Assembly: GCF_002916655.1 (NCBI RefSeq)
Contig: NZ_PPSM01000036.1
Location: forward strand, 1 to 64,000
Direction of reading: 5' to 3'
DNA: 64,000 bases
Source: Novosphingobium sp. HII-3
GTDB lineage: Bacteria; Pseudomonadota; Alphaproteobacteria; Sphingomonadales; Sphingomonadaceae
The notes under the pieces are model-generated. The model had not been told where the DNA came from and did no database searches. It saw only the letters and a list, made by a program, of their open reading frames with translations. Position 1 is the first letter of the stretch. Each line of letters starts with the position of its first letter. Position numbers and translations under genes: made by a program. This document shows positions 1 through 8,753 of this stretch, piece after piece.

Positions 1-57
1 CTTCCGCTCCGCTACAGCCGCTTCCCCGCTGCCGAGAGCGTCCAGCCTCAACCATGA
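1..57 (+). CDS. Possible C-terminal tail of a gene that begins left of the window
   Basis: Frame 1 is open from base 1 to a TGA at 55-57, giving 18 codons with mostly G or C in the third position. The stop lies inside the right part of a good intrinsic terminator hairpin, as expected for the end of a plus-strand gene. Nothing in so short a stretch identifies the product. The other two frames also run open for a while, so the assignment rests on the position of the terminator. Confidence 0.25.
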   Translation, partial: LPLRYSRFPAAESVQPQP

Positions 58-68
58 GGCTTTTTATT
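44..68 (+). terminator. Intrinsic terminator for a plus-strand gene left of the window
   Basis: AGCCTCA (44-50), loop ACCA, then TGAGGCT (55-61) form a perfect 7-bp stem followed by TTTTATT. The U-rich tail follows on the plus strand only, so it ends transcription coming from the left. The minus-strand efflux operon ends at 183 and would enter this element from the wrong side. Confidence 0.7.
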
Positions 69-182
69 CAAACCAACTGGCCCCTTTTTAAACCGGTGCC
101 TGGCCCAATTTTATCCCGGCGTTGACATCCGCACCACGGTGGATCTGCCGCAGATCGTTCCGCTTTTCAGCTGATCATGGGA

Positions 183-1613
183 TCAGGGCATCTGGGTTGA
201 CTGCCGCGCGTCCACGGCGGCCGTCGCCTGGTCGCCGCCGAGCACCCGGTAAAGGATGACGCGGTTTCGGGCCTGTTGCAGTCTCACCGCGATGTCGGAT
301 CGGCGCGCGAAGTAGAGACTGCGCTGCGCGTCGAGGTTTTCGAGCGAGCCGACGATACCGCGCTGGTAGGTGGCCTCCGCCAACGCCGCATTGTCCCGCG
401 CGGCTTCCGTGAAGGCACTTGCCGCGCGGAGCCGCTCAGCGAGAGTGCCCTGGTCGGCGAGCGCGTCAGCGACCTCCTGGAAGGCAGTCTGAATTGCTCC
501 TTCGTAGCTCGCAAGCGCGGCATCGCGCTGCGCCCGGGTAACCTCGACATTGGCTACTCGCTCGCCGGCATTGAAGATCGACCAGGCCGCGTCCCCACCG
601 AAGGAGGTCGTTCGCGAACTGCCTTCAAACAAGGAGGAGAGCGACTGACCTGCAAAGCCGATCAGCGCACTCAGGGAAATTGAAGGGAACAGCTGTGCGC
701 GGGCAACGCCGATGTCGGCATTGGCGGCGCGAAGCTGATATTCCGCCTGCACTACATCGGGGCGCCGCAGCAGGATCTGCGTGCTTGTTCCCGCAGGTAC
801 TTCGGCGAAGCTGGCGTTCACCTCCTCAACACCAGTCGGAAGCAGGCCTTCGTCGACTTCGGCGCCGGTGAGGAGCCGGATGGCGTTGACGTCCTGTGCA
901 ATAAGCGCGCGCTGCGCTGCAACATCACCCCTGGCGGTCTCGAGCACCTGCTCCGCCTGCCGCAATTCGGTCCGGGCAGCAACGCCGCCCCTCAATCGGG
1001 CAAAGGATAGCCTGACACTATCGGAGGCGTTTTGGGCCGTGTCCTCTGCAATCTTCAGCAGGTCCTGGTCCGCGCCGTAGTTGGCCCAGGCTTGTGCAAG
1101 ATCGGCGACAAGCGCGAGGCGGACGGTCCGCGCGGCGGCTTCGGTGGCAAGCGCTATGTTCCGGTCGGCTTCCGTGGCATTCGCAAGCTTGCCGAACAGA
1201 TCCACTTCGAAGGACGAGATGCCGCCCTGCAACGAAAGGTTCGTGCCGTTTCGACCGAACCCGCCTCCTGTCTGGCTTTCGCTGGCCGCAGCGGAAAGCC
1301 CCACGGCGGGAAACTGGTTCGCGCGCGTCACCCGGACCTGTGCGCGGGCGGCCGCCACATTCGCGGCGGCGACCCGCAGGTCTCGATTGTTCGCAAGCGC
1401 CTGTTCGATCAGTGCCTGAAGCCTGGGATCGCGAAAGACGTCCCTGTAGGACACGACTGGCAGCGTAGCTTCGCTTTGCGCTAGATAGGCGTTGCCTGCC
1501 GGCCAGGAAGGCGCCACGGGAGCTACGGGCTGAACGTACCGCGGGGCTAGCGAACAGGCACCCAGCGCCAGTGCAGGCAGGACGGCCGCCGTCAGCCGAA
1601 GGTTAAGCTTCAT
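183..1613 (-). CDS. Outer-membrane factor lipoprotein of an RND efflux system (OprM/TtgC-like)
   Basis: A 476-residue outer-membrane channel that forms the exit duct of a tripartite multidrug pump. The N-terminus is a lipoprotein signal ending in LGAC, with lipidated Cys at about residue 20, then the SLAPRYVQP start typical of the NodT/OprM family. Two TolC-like repeats follow (PDVVQAEYQLRAANADIGVARA lies within the second), with long helical segments rich in Ala, Gln and Arg. Its start overlaps the pump gene stop by 4 bases (ATGA), so it is translationally coupled as the last gene of the adaptor-pump-channel operon. Length matches the family. The drug or metabolite exported cannot be read from the sequence. 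Confidence 0.93.
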   Translation of the reverse strand: MKLNLRLTAAVLPALALGACSLAPRYVQPVAPVAPSWPAGNAYLAQSEATLPVVSYRDVFRDPRLQALIEQALANNRDLRVAAANVAAARAQVRVTRANQFPAVGLSAAASESQTGGGFGRNGTNLSLQGGISSFEVDLFGKLANATEADRNIALATEAAARTVRLALVADLAQAWANYGADQDLLKIAEDTAQNASDSVRLSFARLRGGVAARTELRQAEQVLETARGDVAAQRALIAQDVNAIRLLTGAEVDEGLLPTGVEEVNASFAEVPAGTSTQILLRRPDVVQAEYQLRAANADIGVARAQLFPSISLSALIGFAGQSLSSLFEGSSRTTSFGGDAAWSIFNAGERVANVEVTRAQRDAALASYEGAIQTAFQEVADALADQGTLAERLRAASAFTEAARDNAALAEATYQRGIVGSLENLDAQRSLYFARRSDIAVRLQQARNRVILYRVLGGDQATAAVDARQSTQMP

Positions 1614-4600
1614 GCTGGTTCTCCGGAATCCTGGCTGCGTTCCCTAAGCTTTTCACGCAAAGCCGCCACCCCGTCACGGACGCCGCGGCGCACGAGCACG
1701 AAGAACAGCGGGATGTAGAAGATCGCCAGGATCGTTGCCGTGAGCATGCCGCCGACAACGGCGGTGCCGATGGCGATACGGCTATTGGCGCCCGCGCCGC
1801 TGGCGAGCGCGAGCGGAAGCACGCCGAAGATGAAGGCGAAGCTTGTCATGAGGATCGGGCGGAGCCTGATCTTCGCGGCCTCCAAAGCCGCATCGATAAC
1901 CCGCTTGCCTTTGCGCTCCGCCTGCTCGGCAAACTCGATCATCAGGATCGCGTTCTTGGCCGCGAGCCCCATCGTCGTGAGAAGGCCGATCTGGAGGTAC
2001 ACGTTGTTTTCAAGCCCGCGAAGAGTCACGAAGGCGATTGCACCAAGCAGTCCGAGCGGAATGACAAGGATGACGGCAACCGGGATGGACCAGCTTTCAT
2101 AGAGTGCCGCCAGACAGAGAAACACCACGAGCAGCGACAAGGCGTAGAGAACAGGGCCTTGACCGGAGGACAGCCGTTCCTGGTAGGAGGCACCGGCCCA
2201 GGCGACACTGACCCCCGGGATGTCGGCGATGAGCTGCTCCATCACGTTCATCGCCGTGCCTGAACTGACGCCCGGCGCGGCCTCGCCTGAGAACTCGTAG
2301 GCGGGAAGGCCGTTGAAGCGCGATGTCGAGCTTGGTGCCGTGGACCAACTGATCGTCGAGAAGGCGGAGAAAGGGGCCATCTGGCCATCGGCCCCCCGTA
2401 CGAACCACTGCGCCAGGTCTTCCGGCCGGGAGCGGAACTGGGCATCGCCCTGAACATAGACGCGCTTGACGCGGCCTTTGTCGATGAAGTCATTGACGTA
2501 GGTGCCGCCCCATGCGGTCGACAGCGTCGAGTTCACGTTACCCGGGGTGAGTCCGAAGGCCGTCAGCGCACGGATGTCGGTGTCGATCTTCAGGGTAGAG
2601 ACGTCCGGAAGATTGCTCAGGCGAACGCCTTCCAGCTGCTCGTTGTTTTCCGCAAGGGCGAGAAGCTGGTCGCGTGCCGCCGCGAACTTCTCGGACGAGA
2701 GTCCGCTGGCGTTCTGAAGCTCCAGGGTGAATCCGGATGAACTGCCGAGCCCTCTGACGGAGCCAGGCACCAGTACGAAGACCTGAGCATCGCGCAGTCC
2801 CCGGAAAGCTGCGCTCGCGCGTTGCACGATGGCCTGTGCGCTGTCCCTGGCGTCGGTGCGCCCCTCCCAGTCTGTCAGGTTGATGAAGGCCTGGCCGCTG
2901 TTCTGACCTGCTGCACCCCGGCCGCCGCCCGCGACCGAGAACATGCCGGAGACGTTCCTGGCTTCATGCGTCCGGAAGTAAGTCTCCACCTGGCGTTGCA
3001 CTTCTTCGGTACGTGAGCGCGGGGTGCCGGCCGGCAGACGCCACTGCACCATCACCGTCCCCTGATCCTCGTTCGGAAGAAATCCGGTGGGCAGGCGCTG
3101 GAACAGGAGGAAAGTGCCCACGCAGGCCACCGCGAAGAGGGCAAGCCAGCGCCATTTGTGCGCAACGACGGTGCTGACCTGGCGCACATAGGCGTTGGTG
3201 CCTCGCTCGAAGGTTCCATTGAACCACACGTGGAACCGCTCCCATCCCCTGCTGAGCCAGGGTAGGCGCTTGTCCACCCACGTGGGCTCATGCTGCCCGT
3301 CGTGCGACTTGGGCTTGAGCAGCGTGGCGGTAAGCGCGGGGCTCAGAATGAGCGCCACGAATACGGAGAGCACCATGGCCGTCACGATGGTCAGCGAGAA
3401 CTGGCGGTAGATGACGCCCGTGGAGCCGCCGAAGAACGCCATGGGGAGGAATACGGCTGAGAGCACAAGGGCAATGGCGACCAGCGCGACCTGAATTTCC
3501 TCCATGGACTGGATCGTCGCCTCGCGCGGGGTCATGCCGGGGTTTTCCTCCAGCAGGCGTTCCACGTTCTCGACCACGACGATCGCATCGTCCACCAGAA
3601 GCCCGATCGCCAGCACCAGCCCGAAGAGTGTCAGCGTGTTCATCGAGAAGCCGACCACATAGAACACCGCGAAGGTACCCAGAAGGACGACAGGGACCGC
3701 AATGGCCGGAATCAACGTGGCGCGCCAGCTCTGCAGGAAGACGAACATGACGATGACGACGAGGATGATGGCTTCGAACAGAGCCTTCTCCACCTCGTCC
3801 ACGGAGATCTTGATGAACCGGGTGGAGTCGCTGCTGTAGATGTAAGCCAGACCGTCGGGCATCCCGCCGGCAAGGGCTTCCACTTTCGCCTTGACCGCTT
3901 CGGCGGTGCGCAAGGCGTCCGCTCCGGGCGCGAGGGAGATGGAGATACCGGCGCCGGGATGGCCGTTCACGCGGCTGACGGTCGAGTAATCGTCAGCGCC
4001 GATCTCGACGCGTCCGACGTCGCCCACCGTCACGACAGAGCCGTCGGCGTTCGTCTTGACGACGATCTGGCGGAACTGGTCCTCGGTCTGCAGCCGCGAG
4101 CCGGCGGTGACAACCGCGTTGATGGCCTGGCCCTCAAGCGCCGGCACACCGCCGATTTCGCCCGCTGCGATTTCGGTGTTCTGAGCCTGGATGGCTGCGG
4201 TGACGTCGCTTGGCATGAGCGCCACGGCTGCCAGCTTCGCCGGGTCCAGCCAGATGCGCATGGCATGCGGCGCGCCGAAGACATCGACGTCGCCCACGCC
4301 CTCGACGCGGGAGAGCGGATCCTGGATGTTCGAGGCGAGGTAGTCCGACACGTCCTGGTTGGAACGGCTGTCCGTCTCGTCGTACACGGCGACGAGCAGA
4401 AGCTGGTCCGGATTGGACTTGGTGACGGTCACACCCCGCGCCTGCACCGTCTGAGGCAGGCGCGGCAGGGCGGACTGCACCTTGTTCTGGACCTGAACCT
4501 GCGCGATGTCCGGATCGGTGCCTTTGGCGAAGACCGCGTTGATCGTTGCCGATCCGCGGTTGCTAGAGGACGAGCTGAAGTAGAGCAGCCCGTCGATACC

Positions 4601-4810
4601 GGTAAGTTGCTGCTCGATGATCTGCGTCACCGAGTTCTCGATCGTCTGGGCCGACGCGCCTTGATAGGTGGCGCGGATGTTCACCTGCGTCGGCGCGATG
4701 TCGGGGTACTGTTCGTTGGGAAGAAAATTCAGGGCGCCCAGGCCAGCGAGCATGACGATGATCGCAAGAACCCAGGCGAAGATCGGCCGGTCGATGAAGA
4801 TGCGTGACAT
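1610..4810 (-). CDS. RND efflux pump inner-membrane subunit, HAE1 family (AcrB/MexB-like)
   Basis: A 1066-residue proton-driven exporter of hydrophobic and amphiphilic compounds, forming the trimeric inner-membrane part of the complex. It begins MSRIFIDRPIFAWVLAI, a classic HAE1 first membrane helix. The proton-relay acidic pair is present in LLVDDAIVVVENV near residue 407. The two large periplasmic loops and 12 expected membrane segments are accounted for by the length and by hydrophobic blocks near residues 340-560 and 870-1040. It sits between the adaptor gene (5-base gap) and the channel gene (4-base overlap). Heavy-metal CusA-type motifs are not seen. No regulator gene adjoins the operon. 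Substrate range is unknown. Confidence 0.95.
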   Translation of the reverse strand: MSRIFIDRPIFAWVLAIIVMLAGLGALNFLPNEQYPDIAPTQVNIRATYQGASAQTIENSVTQIIEQQLTGIDGLLYFSSSSSNRGSATINAVFAKGTDPDIAQVQVQNKVQSALPRLPQTVQARGVTVTKSNPDQLLLVAVYDETDSRSNQDVSDYLASNIQDPLSRVEGVGDVDVFGAPHAMRIWLDPAKLAAVALMPSDVTAAIQAQNTEIAAGEIGGVPALEGQAINAVVTAGSRLQTEDQFRQIVVKTNADGSVVTVGDVGRVEIGADDYSTVSRVNGHPGAGISISLAPGADALRTAEAVKAKVEALAGGMPDGLAYIYSSDSTRFIKISVDEVEKALFEAIILVVIVMFVFLQSWRATLIPAIAVPVVLLGTFAVFYVVGFSMNTLTLFGLVLAIGLLVDDAIVVVENVERLLEENPGMTPREATIQSMEEIQVALVAIALVLSAVFLPMAFFGGSTGVIYRQFSLTIVTAMVLSVFVALILSPALTATLLKPKSHDGQHEPTWVDKRLPWLSRGWERFHVWFNGTFERGTNAYVRQVSTVVAHKWRWLALFAVACVGTFLLFQRLPTGFLPNEDQGTVMVQWRLPAGTPRSRTEEVQRQVETYFRTHEARNVSGMFSVAGGGRGAAGQNSGQAFINLTDWEGRTDARDSAQAIVQRASAAFRGLRDAQVFVLVPGSVRGLGSSSGFTLELQNASGLSSEKFAAARDQLLALAENNEQLEGVRLSNLPDVSTLKIDTDIRALTAFGLTPGNVNSTLSTAWGGTYVNDFIDKGRVKRVYVQGDAQFRSRPEDLAQWFVRGADGQMAPFSAFSTISWSTAPSSTSRFNGLPAYEFSGEAAPGVSSGTAMNVMEQLIADIPGVSVAWAGASYQERLSSGQGPVLYALSLLVVFLCLAALYESWSIPVAVILVIPLGLLGAIAFVTLRGLENNVYLQIGLLTTMGLAAKNAILMIEFAEQAERKGKRVIDAALEAAKIRLRPILMTSFAFIFGVLPLALASGAGANSRIAIGTAVVGGMLTATILAIFYIPLFFVLVRRGVRDGVAALREKLRERSQDSGEPA

Positions 4811-4815
4811 GCCGG

Positions 4816-6039
4816 TCAGGCGTCCTTGCCGGAAGTGCCTGCGGCTTTTTCATCGCGCCCGTCCTTCCGGGGCGGAGCAACTCTCTGCGGCGTCGACCCG
4901 GGAACCGGCTTGATCGCTGCGCCCTGACGCAGCCCGTTCAACCCCTGGACAATGACCTTGTCGCCGTTCTTCAGGCCGGACGTGACGACGGAGAATTCGT
5001 TGTAGGTCCGCTCCGCCACGACCTTGCGACGGACGGCCTTGTTGTCGGCCCCCACGAGCATGACAAAGGCGGAGCCGTCGAAGTCGCGTTGCACTGCGGT
5101 CTGGGGCACCAGGATGGCGTTGGGATCAGATGCCTGCTGGAACATGGCGGTGACGAACATGCCCGGGAGCAGAACGCCGTCCGGATTAGGAAAGCGCGCG
5201 CGCAGGGTGACCGTGCCGGTGGCCGGATCGACATTGACTTCCGAAAACTGAACGGTGCCGGGCAGAGGATAGCGATGCCCGCCTTCGAGTTGCAGATGGA
5301 CCTGAGTGCTGCCCGGCGTGACGCCCCCCTCAGCAAGGCGGCGGCGCAAGCTGGTCAGGTCAGCGGCAGATTGCTGCATGTCGACGAAGATCGGGTCCAT
5401 GCGCTGAATGACTGCAAGAGGATCCGTCTGGCTGGCACTTGCCAGCGCGCCCACCGTCACCAGGGAACGCCCTATGCGGCCGCTGATGGGAGCCGGAACC
5501 GTCGTAAAGCGCAGGTTGATGCGTGCCGTTTCCAGCGTGGCGGCATTCTGTGCGATTGCGGCCTTGGCCGTTCGGGCTTCGGCGAGAGCGTTTGTGTAGT
5601 CCTGCTTGGCGATCGCTTCCATTTCGACCAGCGGACGGTAACGCTCCGCCTTGACGGTTGCAGCTTCTGCCAAAGCTTGCGCACTGGCGAGGTTCGCCTG
5701 CGCCTGATTAACTGCTGCCCGGTAAAGGCTGGGGTCGATCTCAAACAGCGGTTGGCCTGCCTTGACCGTGCTGCCTTCGGTGAAGAGCCGCCTGCGGATG
5801 ATACCTGTCACCTGAGGCCGCACTTCCGATGTCTCGAATGCCACGGTGCGACCGGTGAGCGTCACCGGGAGCGGGACATTGGAAGTGCCCGCAACGATGT
5901 AGCCGACTTCAGCCGTGCGCTGACGCGGATCGTCGGACGATTCGCTTGAACATGCGGTCAAGGAAGTCGCTGCGCCGAGCAGGATCGCCCAGCGCCAACC
6001 GGAGGACCGGTGGAGGGCTCGGGAAGAAAAGCTGATCAA
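4816..6039 (-). CDS. RND efflux periplasmic adaptor (membrane fusion) lipoprotein, AcrA/MexA-like
   Basis: Links pump and channel across the periplasm. The reading frame stays open up to 6363 across the neighbouring tRNA, so the true start must be further in. I choose TTG at 6039: AAGG lies 8 bases upstream, and the start gives a clean lipoprotein signal (WRWAILLGAATSLTAC) with lipidated Cys at about residue 30. The product is then about 407 residues. It shows the lipoyl/barrel-sandwich halves (VRPQVTGIIRRRLFTEGSTV and VPAPISGRIGRSLVTVGAL) around an Ala-rich helical hairpin, then beta-barrel and membrane-proximal domains. The C-terminal 40 residues are polar and Lys/Arg-rich. First gene of the efflux operon. 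Confidence 0.92.
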   Translation of the reverse strand: MISFSSRALHRSSGWRWAILLGAATSLTACSSESSDDPRQRTAEVGYIVAGTSNVPLPVTLTGRTVAFETSEVRPQVTGIIRRRLFTEGSTVKAGQPLFEIDPSLYRAAVNQAQANLASAQALAEAATVKAERYRPLVEMEAIAKQDYTNALAEARTAKAAIAQNAATLETARINLRFTTVPAPISGRIGRSLVTVGALASASQTDPLAVIQRMDPIFVDMQQSAADLTSLRRRLAEGGVTPGSTQVHLQLEGGHRYPLPGTVQFSEVNVDPATGTVTLRARFPNPDGVLLPGMFVTAMFQQASDPNAILVPQTAVQRDFDGSAFVMLVGADNKAVRRKVVAERTYNEFSVVTSGLKNGDKVIVQGLNGLRQGAAIKPVPGSTPQRVAPPRKDGRDEKAAGTSGKDA

Positions 6040-6183
6040 GTGGCATGCCTTAATGGAATTTGCCCTTGTCCTATTCAGCAAAGCAGGTCGCCCGCAAGCG
6101 CCATTTCGCTCCTGAGACAATTTGCGACCAGATCGCGGTTCGCACCGTGCAAAGACGCTTCGCGCCGCCGAGCGGGCAATTCT

Positions 6184-6197
6184 TGTCAGGTCTGACA
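6184..6197. promoter_or_regulatory. Perfect palindrome upstream of the RND operon, candidate operator
   Basis: TGTCAG-GT-CTGACA is an exact inverted repeat with 6-base arms. It lies between the 3' end of tRNA-Phe (6210) and the adaptor start (6039), where the efflux operon promoter should be. No U-tract follows on either strand, so it is not a normal terminator. RND operons are commonly controlled by TetR- or MarR-type repressors binding palindromes, but no such gene is nearby, so the operator role is inference. Confidence 0.35.
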
Positions 6198-6209
6198 CCA
6201 AAGGGAAAA

Positions 6210-6285
6210 TGGTGCCCGAGGGCGGATTCGAACCACCGACACTGCGATTTTCAGTCGCATGCTCTACCAACTGAGCTACTCGGGC
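6210..6285 (-). tRNA. tRNA-Phe (anticodon GAA)
   Basis: The complementary strand folds as a full cloverleaf of 76 bases: acceptor GCCCGAG pairing with CTCGGGC, D-arm GCTC/GAGC, anticodon loop CTGAAAATC with GAA in the centre, and T-arm GGTTCGAATCC. The 3' CCA is encoded. It lies 99 bases after the yacG stop on the same strand, so it may be transcribed with the infA-maf-RNase-yacG genes. Confidence 0.97.
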
Positions 6286-6384
6286 ATCCGATCGGCGGCG
6301 GTCTTCGAAGAGACCGGCGAGCGGTGTGGGCGGGCCTATGGCGAACCCCGCGATTCTTGGCAAGCCCTAAAAGATCAATAAACT

Positions 6385-6576
6385 TCAATCATCCTGTGGA
6401 TTGTTTGTCGGCGGTTCTGGAAAATCCTCCGGATCGCAGGGCTGACCGGGCAAGGCATAACCGTTGTCCAGCCAGTTCAGGAGATCGCGATCGCGGCAAC
6501 GTTTCGAGCAGAAGGGTGTGTATTCGGCGTCGCGGGGATTGCCGCAGATCGGGCATTTGCGTTCAGGGCGGGTCAT
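6385..6576 (-). CDS. yacG: DNA gyrase inhibitor / zinc-ribbon protein YacG
   Basis: A 63-residue zinc-finger protein. CPICG near the start and FCSKRC about 15 residues later give the four cysteines of the YacG site, followed by RDRDLLNWLDNGYALPG, the family signature (LxxWL). E. coli YacG binds zinc and inhibits DNA gyrase in vitro. A longer in-frame start at 6633 exists, but the ATG at 6576 overlaps the upstream RNase stop as ATGA and begins MTRPERKCPICG, like the family. The acidic Pro-rich tail is usual. Confidence 0.93.
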   Translation of the reverse strand: MTRPERKCPICGNPRDAEYTPFCSKRCRDRDLLNWLDNGYALPGQPCDPEDFPEPPTNNPQDD

Positions 6577-7547
6577 AGCGGCACCGCCTGCGCGAATCCC
6601 GACAGAAGCGCAAGGTCGCGGTTTTCGTGCCACCGGATTTGCCTGCCCGAACGTCGCCCGAGTTCAACGAGCCACCCGTCCTGCATGGCGGTGCGTACGG
6701 CGGGGTGGGTGGTCAGGAGAAGAGCTCCCGGTTCAGTGACCGCTTCTGCCTGTCGGAGGAGCAGGCGGGCGGCGGCGGCCGCAGGCGCCGCACGGACCCG
6801 GTGCGGTATGGAAGGGCGTTCAAGCCGGGCCACGAGCTGAACGAAGCCGAACCCGTTCATCGCCGTACGCTGGTGCGGCCAGTGGTCGAGCGCGGTCGCA
6901 AGGGCCTCGTCGACGGTGCGCCGGTCGCCCTTGCGTTCCAGCGACGGAAAATCGATGCCTATGGATCCTGCGAGGTCGAATATGCCCACGGCCTCGGCAA
7001 TTGCAGGCACCGCAGCGAGCGCGAGGGCGCGAGGCGAAAGCGCGCCGTCTATGTCGATGAGGGTCATCGCCGGGGTGGGCGTGACGACCAGCGATCCCCC
7101 TTCGAAGTGAACGACACCGTCGAAAGCATCGGCAAGGATGTCGGGCCACGGATCGTTCGGGAAACGACGGACTGTCCGTACGGGGTAGCCCTCGAAGCGT
7201 AGGGCTGCCGCAAGAGCCGGAGCTGCGCGCGGGGCATCATCGCTGATCCGCGCCTGCGCCAGCTTGAGGCGGCCCGTTTCCGCCATGGCGGCACGGGTCA
7301 CGACCACGCGCTGCCGGGCGCCTTCGCTTGCAGCTGGCGGCAGGCCGTCGACCAGCGCCTCTTCACCGCTATCGAACCTGACGGTTCCTCGGGAAAAGCC
7401 GGCGCGACGCGAAAGAAGGACCGCGTCGGCCACTTCACCGGCCTGAAGGCGTCCAGGCCAGACTAGCCGTGCAGCGATTACGCGGCCGTTTTCTACCAGG
7501 ATCGCGCGGTCCTCGCCGATCCCTTCTTCCACCAGCCATTCAGCCAA
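6573..7547 (-). CDS. Ribonuclease E/G family protein (short, catalytic-core form)
   Basis: About 324 residues. The two catalytic-Asp regions of RNase E/G are recognisable: TLIDIDG (first metal-binding Asp) and SIGIDFPSL (second). The protein lacks the Cys-Pro-x-Cys zinc link and the long C-terminal scaffold of RNase E, so it is a minimal core. The track start at 7634 lies inside maf. I prefer TTG at 7547, giving MAEWLVEEGIGEDRAIL and an 8-base overlap with maf. It probably acts on structured RNA precursors; the genes around it concern translation initiation and tRNA. Exact substrates are unknown. Confidence 0.85.
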   Translation of the reverse strand: MAEWLVEEGIGEDRAILVENGRVIAARLVWPGRLQAGEVADAVLLSRRAGFSRGTVRFDSGEEALVDGLPPAASEGARQRVVVTRAAMAETGRLKLAQARISDDAPRAAPALAAALRFEGYPVRTVRRFPNDPWPDILADAFDGVVHFEGGSLVVTPTPAMTLIDIDGALSPRALALAAVPAIAEAVGIFDLAGSIGIDFPSLERKGDRRTVDEALATALDHWPHQRTAMNGFGFVQLVARLERPSIPHRVRAAPAAAAARLLLRQAEAVTEPGALLLTTHPAVRTAMQDGWLVELGRRSGRQIRWHENRDLALLSGFAQAVPL

Positions 7548-8136
7548 TGTCGAAACCTGCAGCGCGCAGAAGTGCGCGGGTTTCGAACAGCGGCAGCCCC
7601 ACGACACCGGAGTGGCTGCCGGATATGGACGCAATCAGTCCCTCCGCGCTGCCTTGTATGGCGTAGCCGCCAGCCTTTCCTTCCCATTCGCCGCCTGCCA
7701 CGTAAGCCTCGATCTCTTCATGGGAGAGCGGTTTGAAGCGCACGATCGTTTCGCTGAGCCGTTCGCGCAGGGTGCCGTCCGGAGCGCGAAGGGCTACTGC
7801 CGAAAGAACCCGATGCCGCCGCCCGGACAACAGTTCGAGGCAGGCGCGTGCGGTCTGCTCGTCCTCCGCCTTGGGCAAAATGCGGCGGCCGCATGCGACG
7901 ACGGTGTCGCCCGCCAGCACGAAGGCATCGGTCTGCGAAAGGGCAAGGGCCTTTTCCCGCGCCATCCGTCGCGCGTATTCGCGCGGGATTTCGCGGGTAT
8001 GCGGCGTCTCGTCAATGTCGGCAGCGTCTATCGTGAAGCCGCTCAACCCCAGGCGAGCGAGCAGTTCCCGACGGCGCGGACTTGCCGAAGCAAGGATCAA
8101 TCGGGGCGGTACGGGCCGGGGACCAGAGGGATCCAC
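7540..8136 (-). CDS. maf: Maf-family nucleoside triphosphate pyrophosphatase (house-cleaning)
   Basis: A 198-residue Maf protein that hydrolyses non-canonical or excess NTPs to NMP and pyrophosphate. The N-terminal LILASASPRRRELLARLGL is the family's phosphate-binding signature. Further motifs are MAREKAL, VLAGDTVVACGRRILPKA and the C-terminal GGYAIQGSAEGLIASISGS. Bacterial Maf proteins act on dTTP/UTP or on m7GTP; the YhdE or YceF subgroup cannot be fixed by eye. It follows infA by 22 bases and overlaps the RNase E/G gene, a common alphaproteobacterial order. Confidence 0.93.
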   Translation of the reverse strand: MDPSGPRPVPPRLILASASPRRRELLARLGLSGFTIDAADIDETPHTREIPREYARRMAREKALALSQTDAFVLAGDTVVACGRRILPKAEDEQTARACLELLSGRRHRVLSAVALRAPDGTLRERLSETIVRFKPLSHEEIEAYVAGGEWEGKAGGYAIQGSAEGLIASISGSHSGVVGLPLFETRALLRAAGFDIG

Positions 8137-8158
8137 CGACGTATCTCCGGCGGTCAGA

Positions 8159-8410
8159 TCAGGATCCGAACTGGCCGGGGCCGCCGCGTCCGGGCATGAA
8201 GCGGTACGTGATGCGCCCCTTGGTAAGGTCGTAGGGGGTCAGTTCGACCAGCACCTCGTCGCCAACCAGCACGCGGATGCGGTTCTTGCGCATCTTGCCA
8301 GCCGTATGGCCGAGGATTTCGTGCCCGTTCTCAAGCTCTACGCGGAACATGGCGTTGGGGAGGAGTTCGACCACACGGCCGCGCATCTCCAGGAGTTCTT
8401 CTTTCGCCAT
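8159..8410 (-). CDS. infA: Translation initiation factor IF-1
   Basis: An S1/OB-fold factor that binds the 30S A site during initiation. The sequence [19 protein letters not shown] through GRITYR is a full IF-1. At 83 residues it is about 11 longer than the usual 72 because of a glycine-rich tail ([11 protein letters not shown]). It is the first gene of the infA-maf-RNase-yacG-tRNA-Phe group; the promoter should lie in the 8411-8753 gap shared with the divergent TonB receptor. Confidence 0.97.
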   Translation of the reverse strand: MAKEELLEMRGRVVELLPNAMFRVELENGHEILGHTAGKMRKNRIRVLVGDEVLVELTPYDLTKGRITYRFMPGRGGPGQFGS

Positions 8411-8753
8411 TGGCGATCAATATCCGTTGTTCTGGTGTGTCATCGCGGCGCGACATAGCCACGACTCCGCGAAAATGGAAGCCTTGGCAGCGTATTTGCC
8501 CCAGCCGGAAAGCCGATTTTCGCCCGTCGGTGCGCGGCAGCACCAAAGTAAGGGCGGAACGGGAGCCGCGCAGGACGGTTCTTCGGCATCGAAGCGACCA
8601 CCGACATATGGCCGGCGGGTTCATGATGGCGCAAGGCGCTTGCGACAAAATGATACCCGTCAGCGACTTGTGATCTCCCGGTGCGAAATGCAAAAGCGCG
8701 GCCGCGGGGAAGATTTGACGTACTTACATGATGCACCCTGGCGGAGATTGCAC
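8411..8753. other. Divergent intergenic region between infA and the TonB-dependent receptor
   Basis: About 343 bases. The plus-strand frame of the receptor stays open through it, but the predicted protein there (polar, Arg/Pro-rich, ahead of an obvious signal peptide) is not convincing as coding. I see no strong hairpin, no repeat and no clear sigma-70 box. It must hold promoters for both divergent genes. Confidence 0.5.

Noticed and set aside
171-186. Hairpin CTGATC-ATGG-GATCAG at the end of the outer-membrane factor gene
   Set aside because: Only a 6-bp stem, it covers the stop codon, and no T-tract follows on the minus strand, so it does not look like a terminator.
8277-8753. N-terminal extension of the TonB receptor frame
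   Set aside because: It overlaps infA on the other strand and precedes a clear signal peptide; composition is not coding-like.
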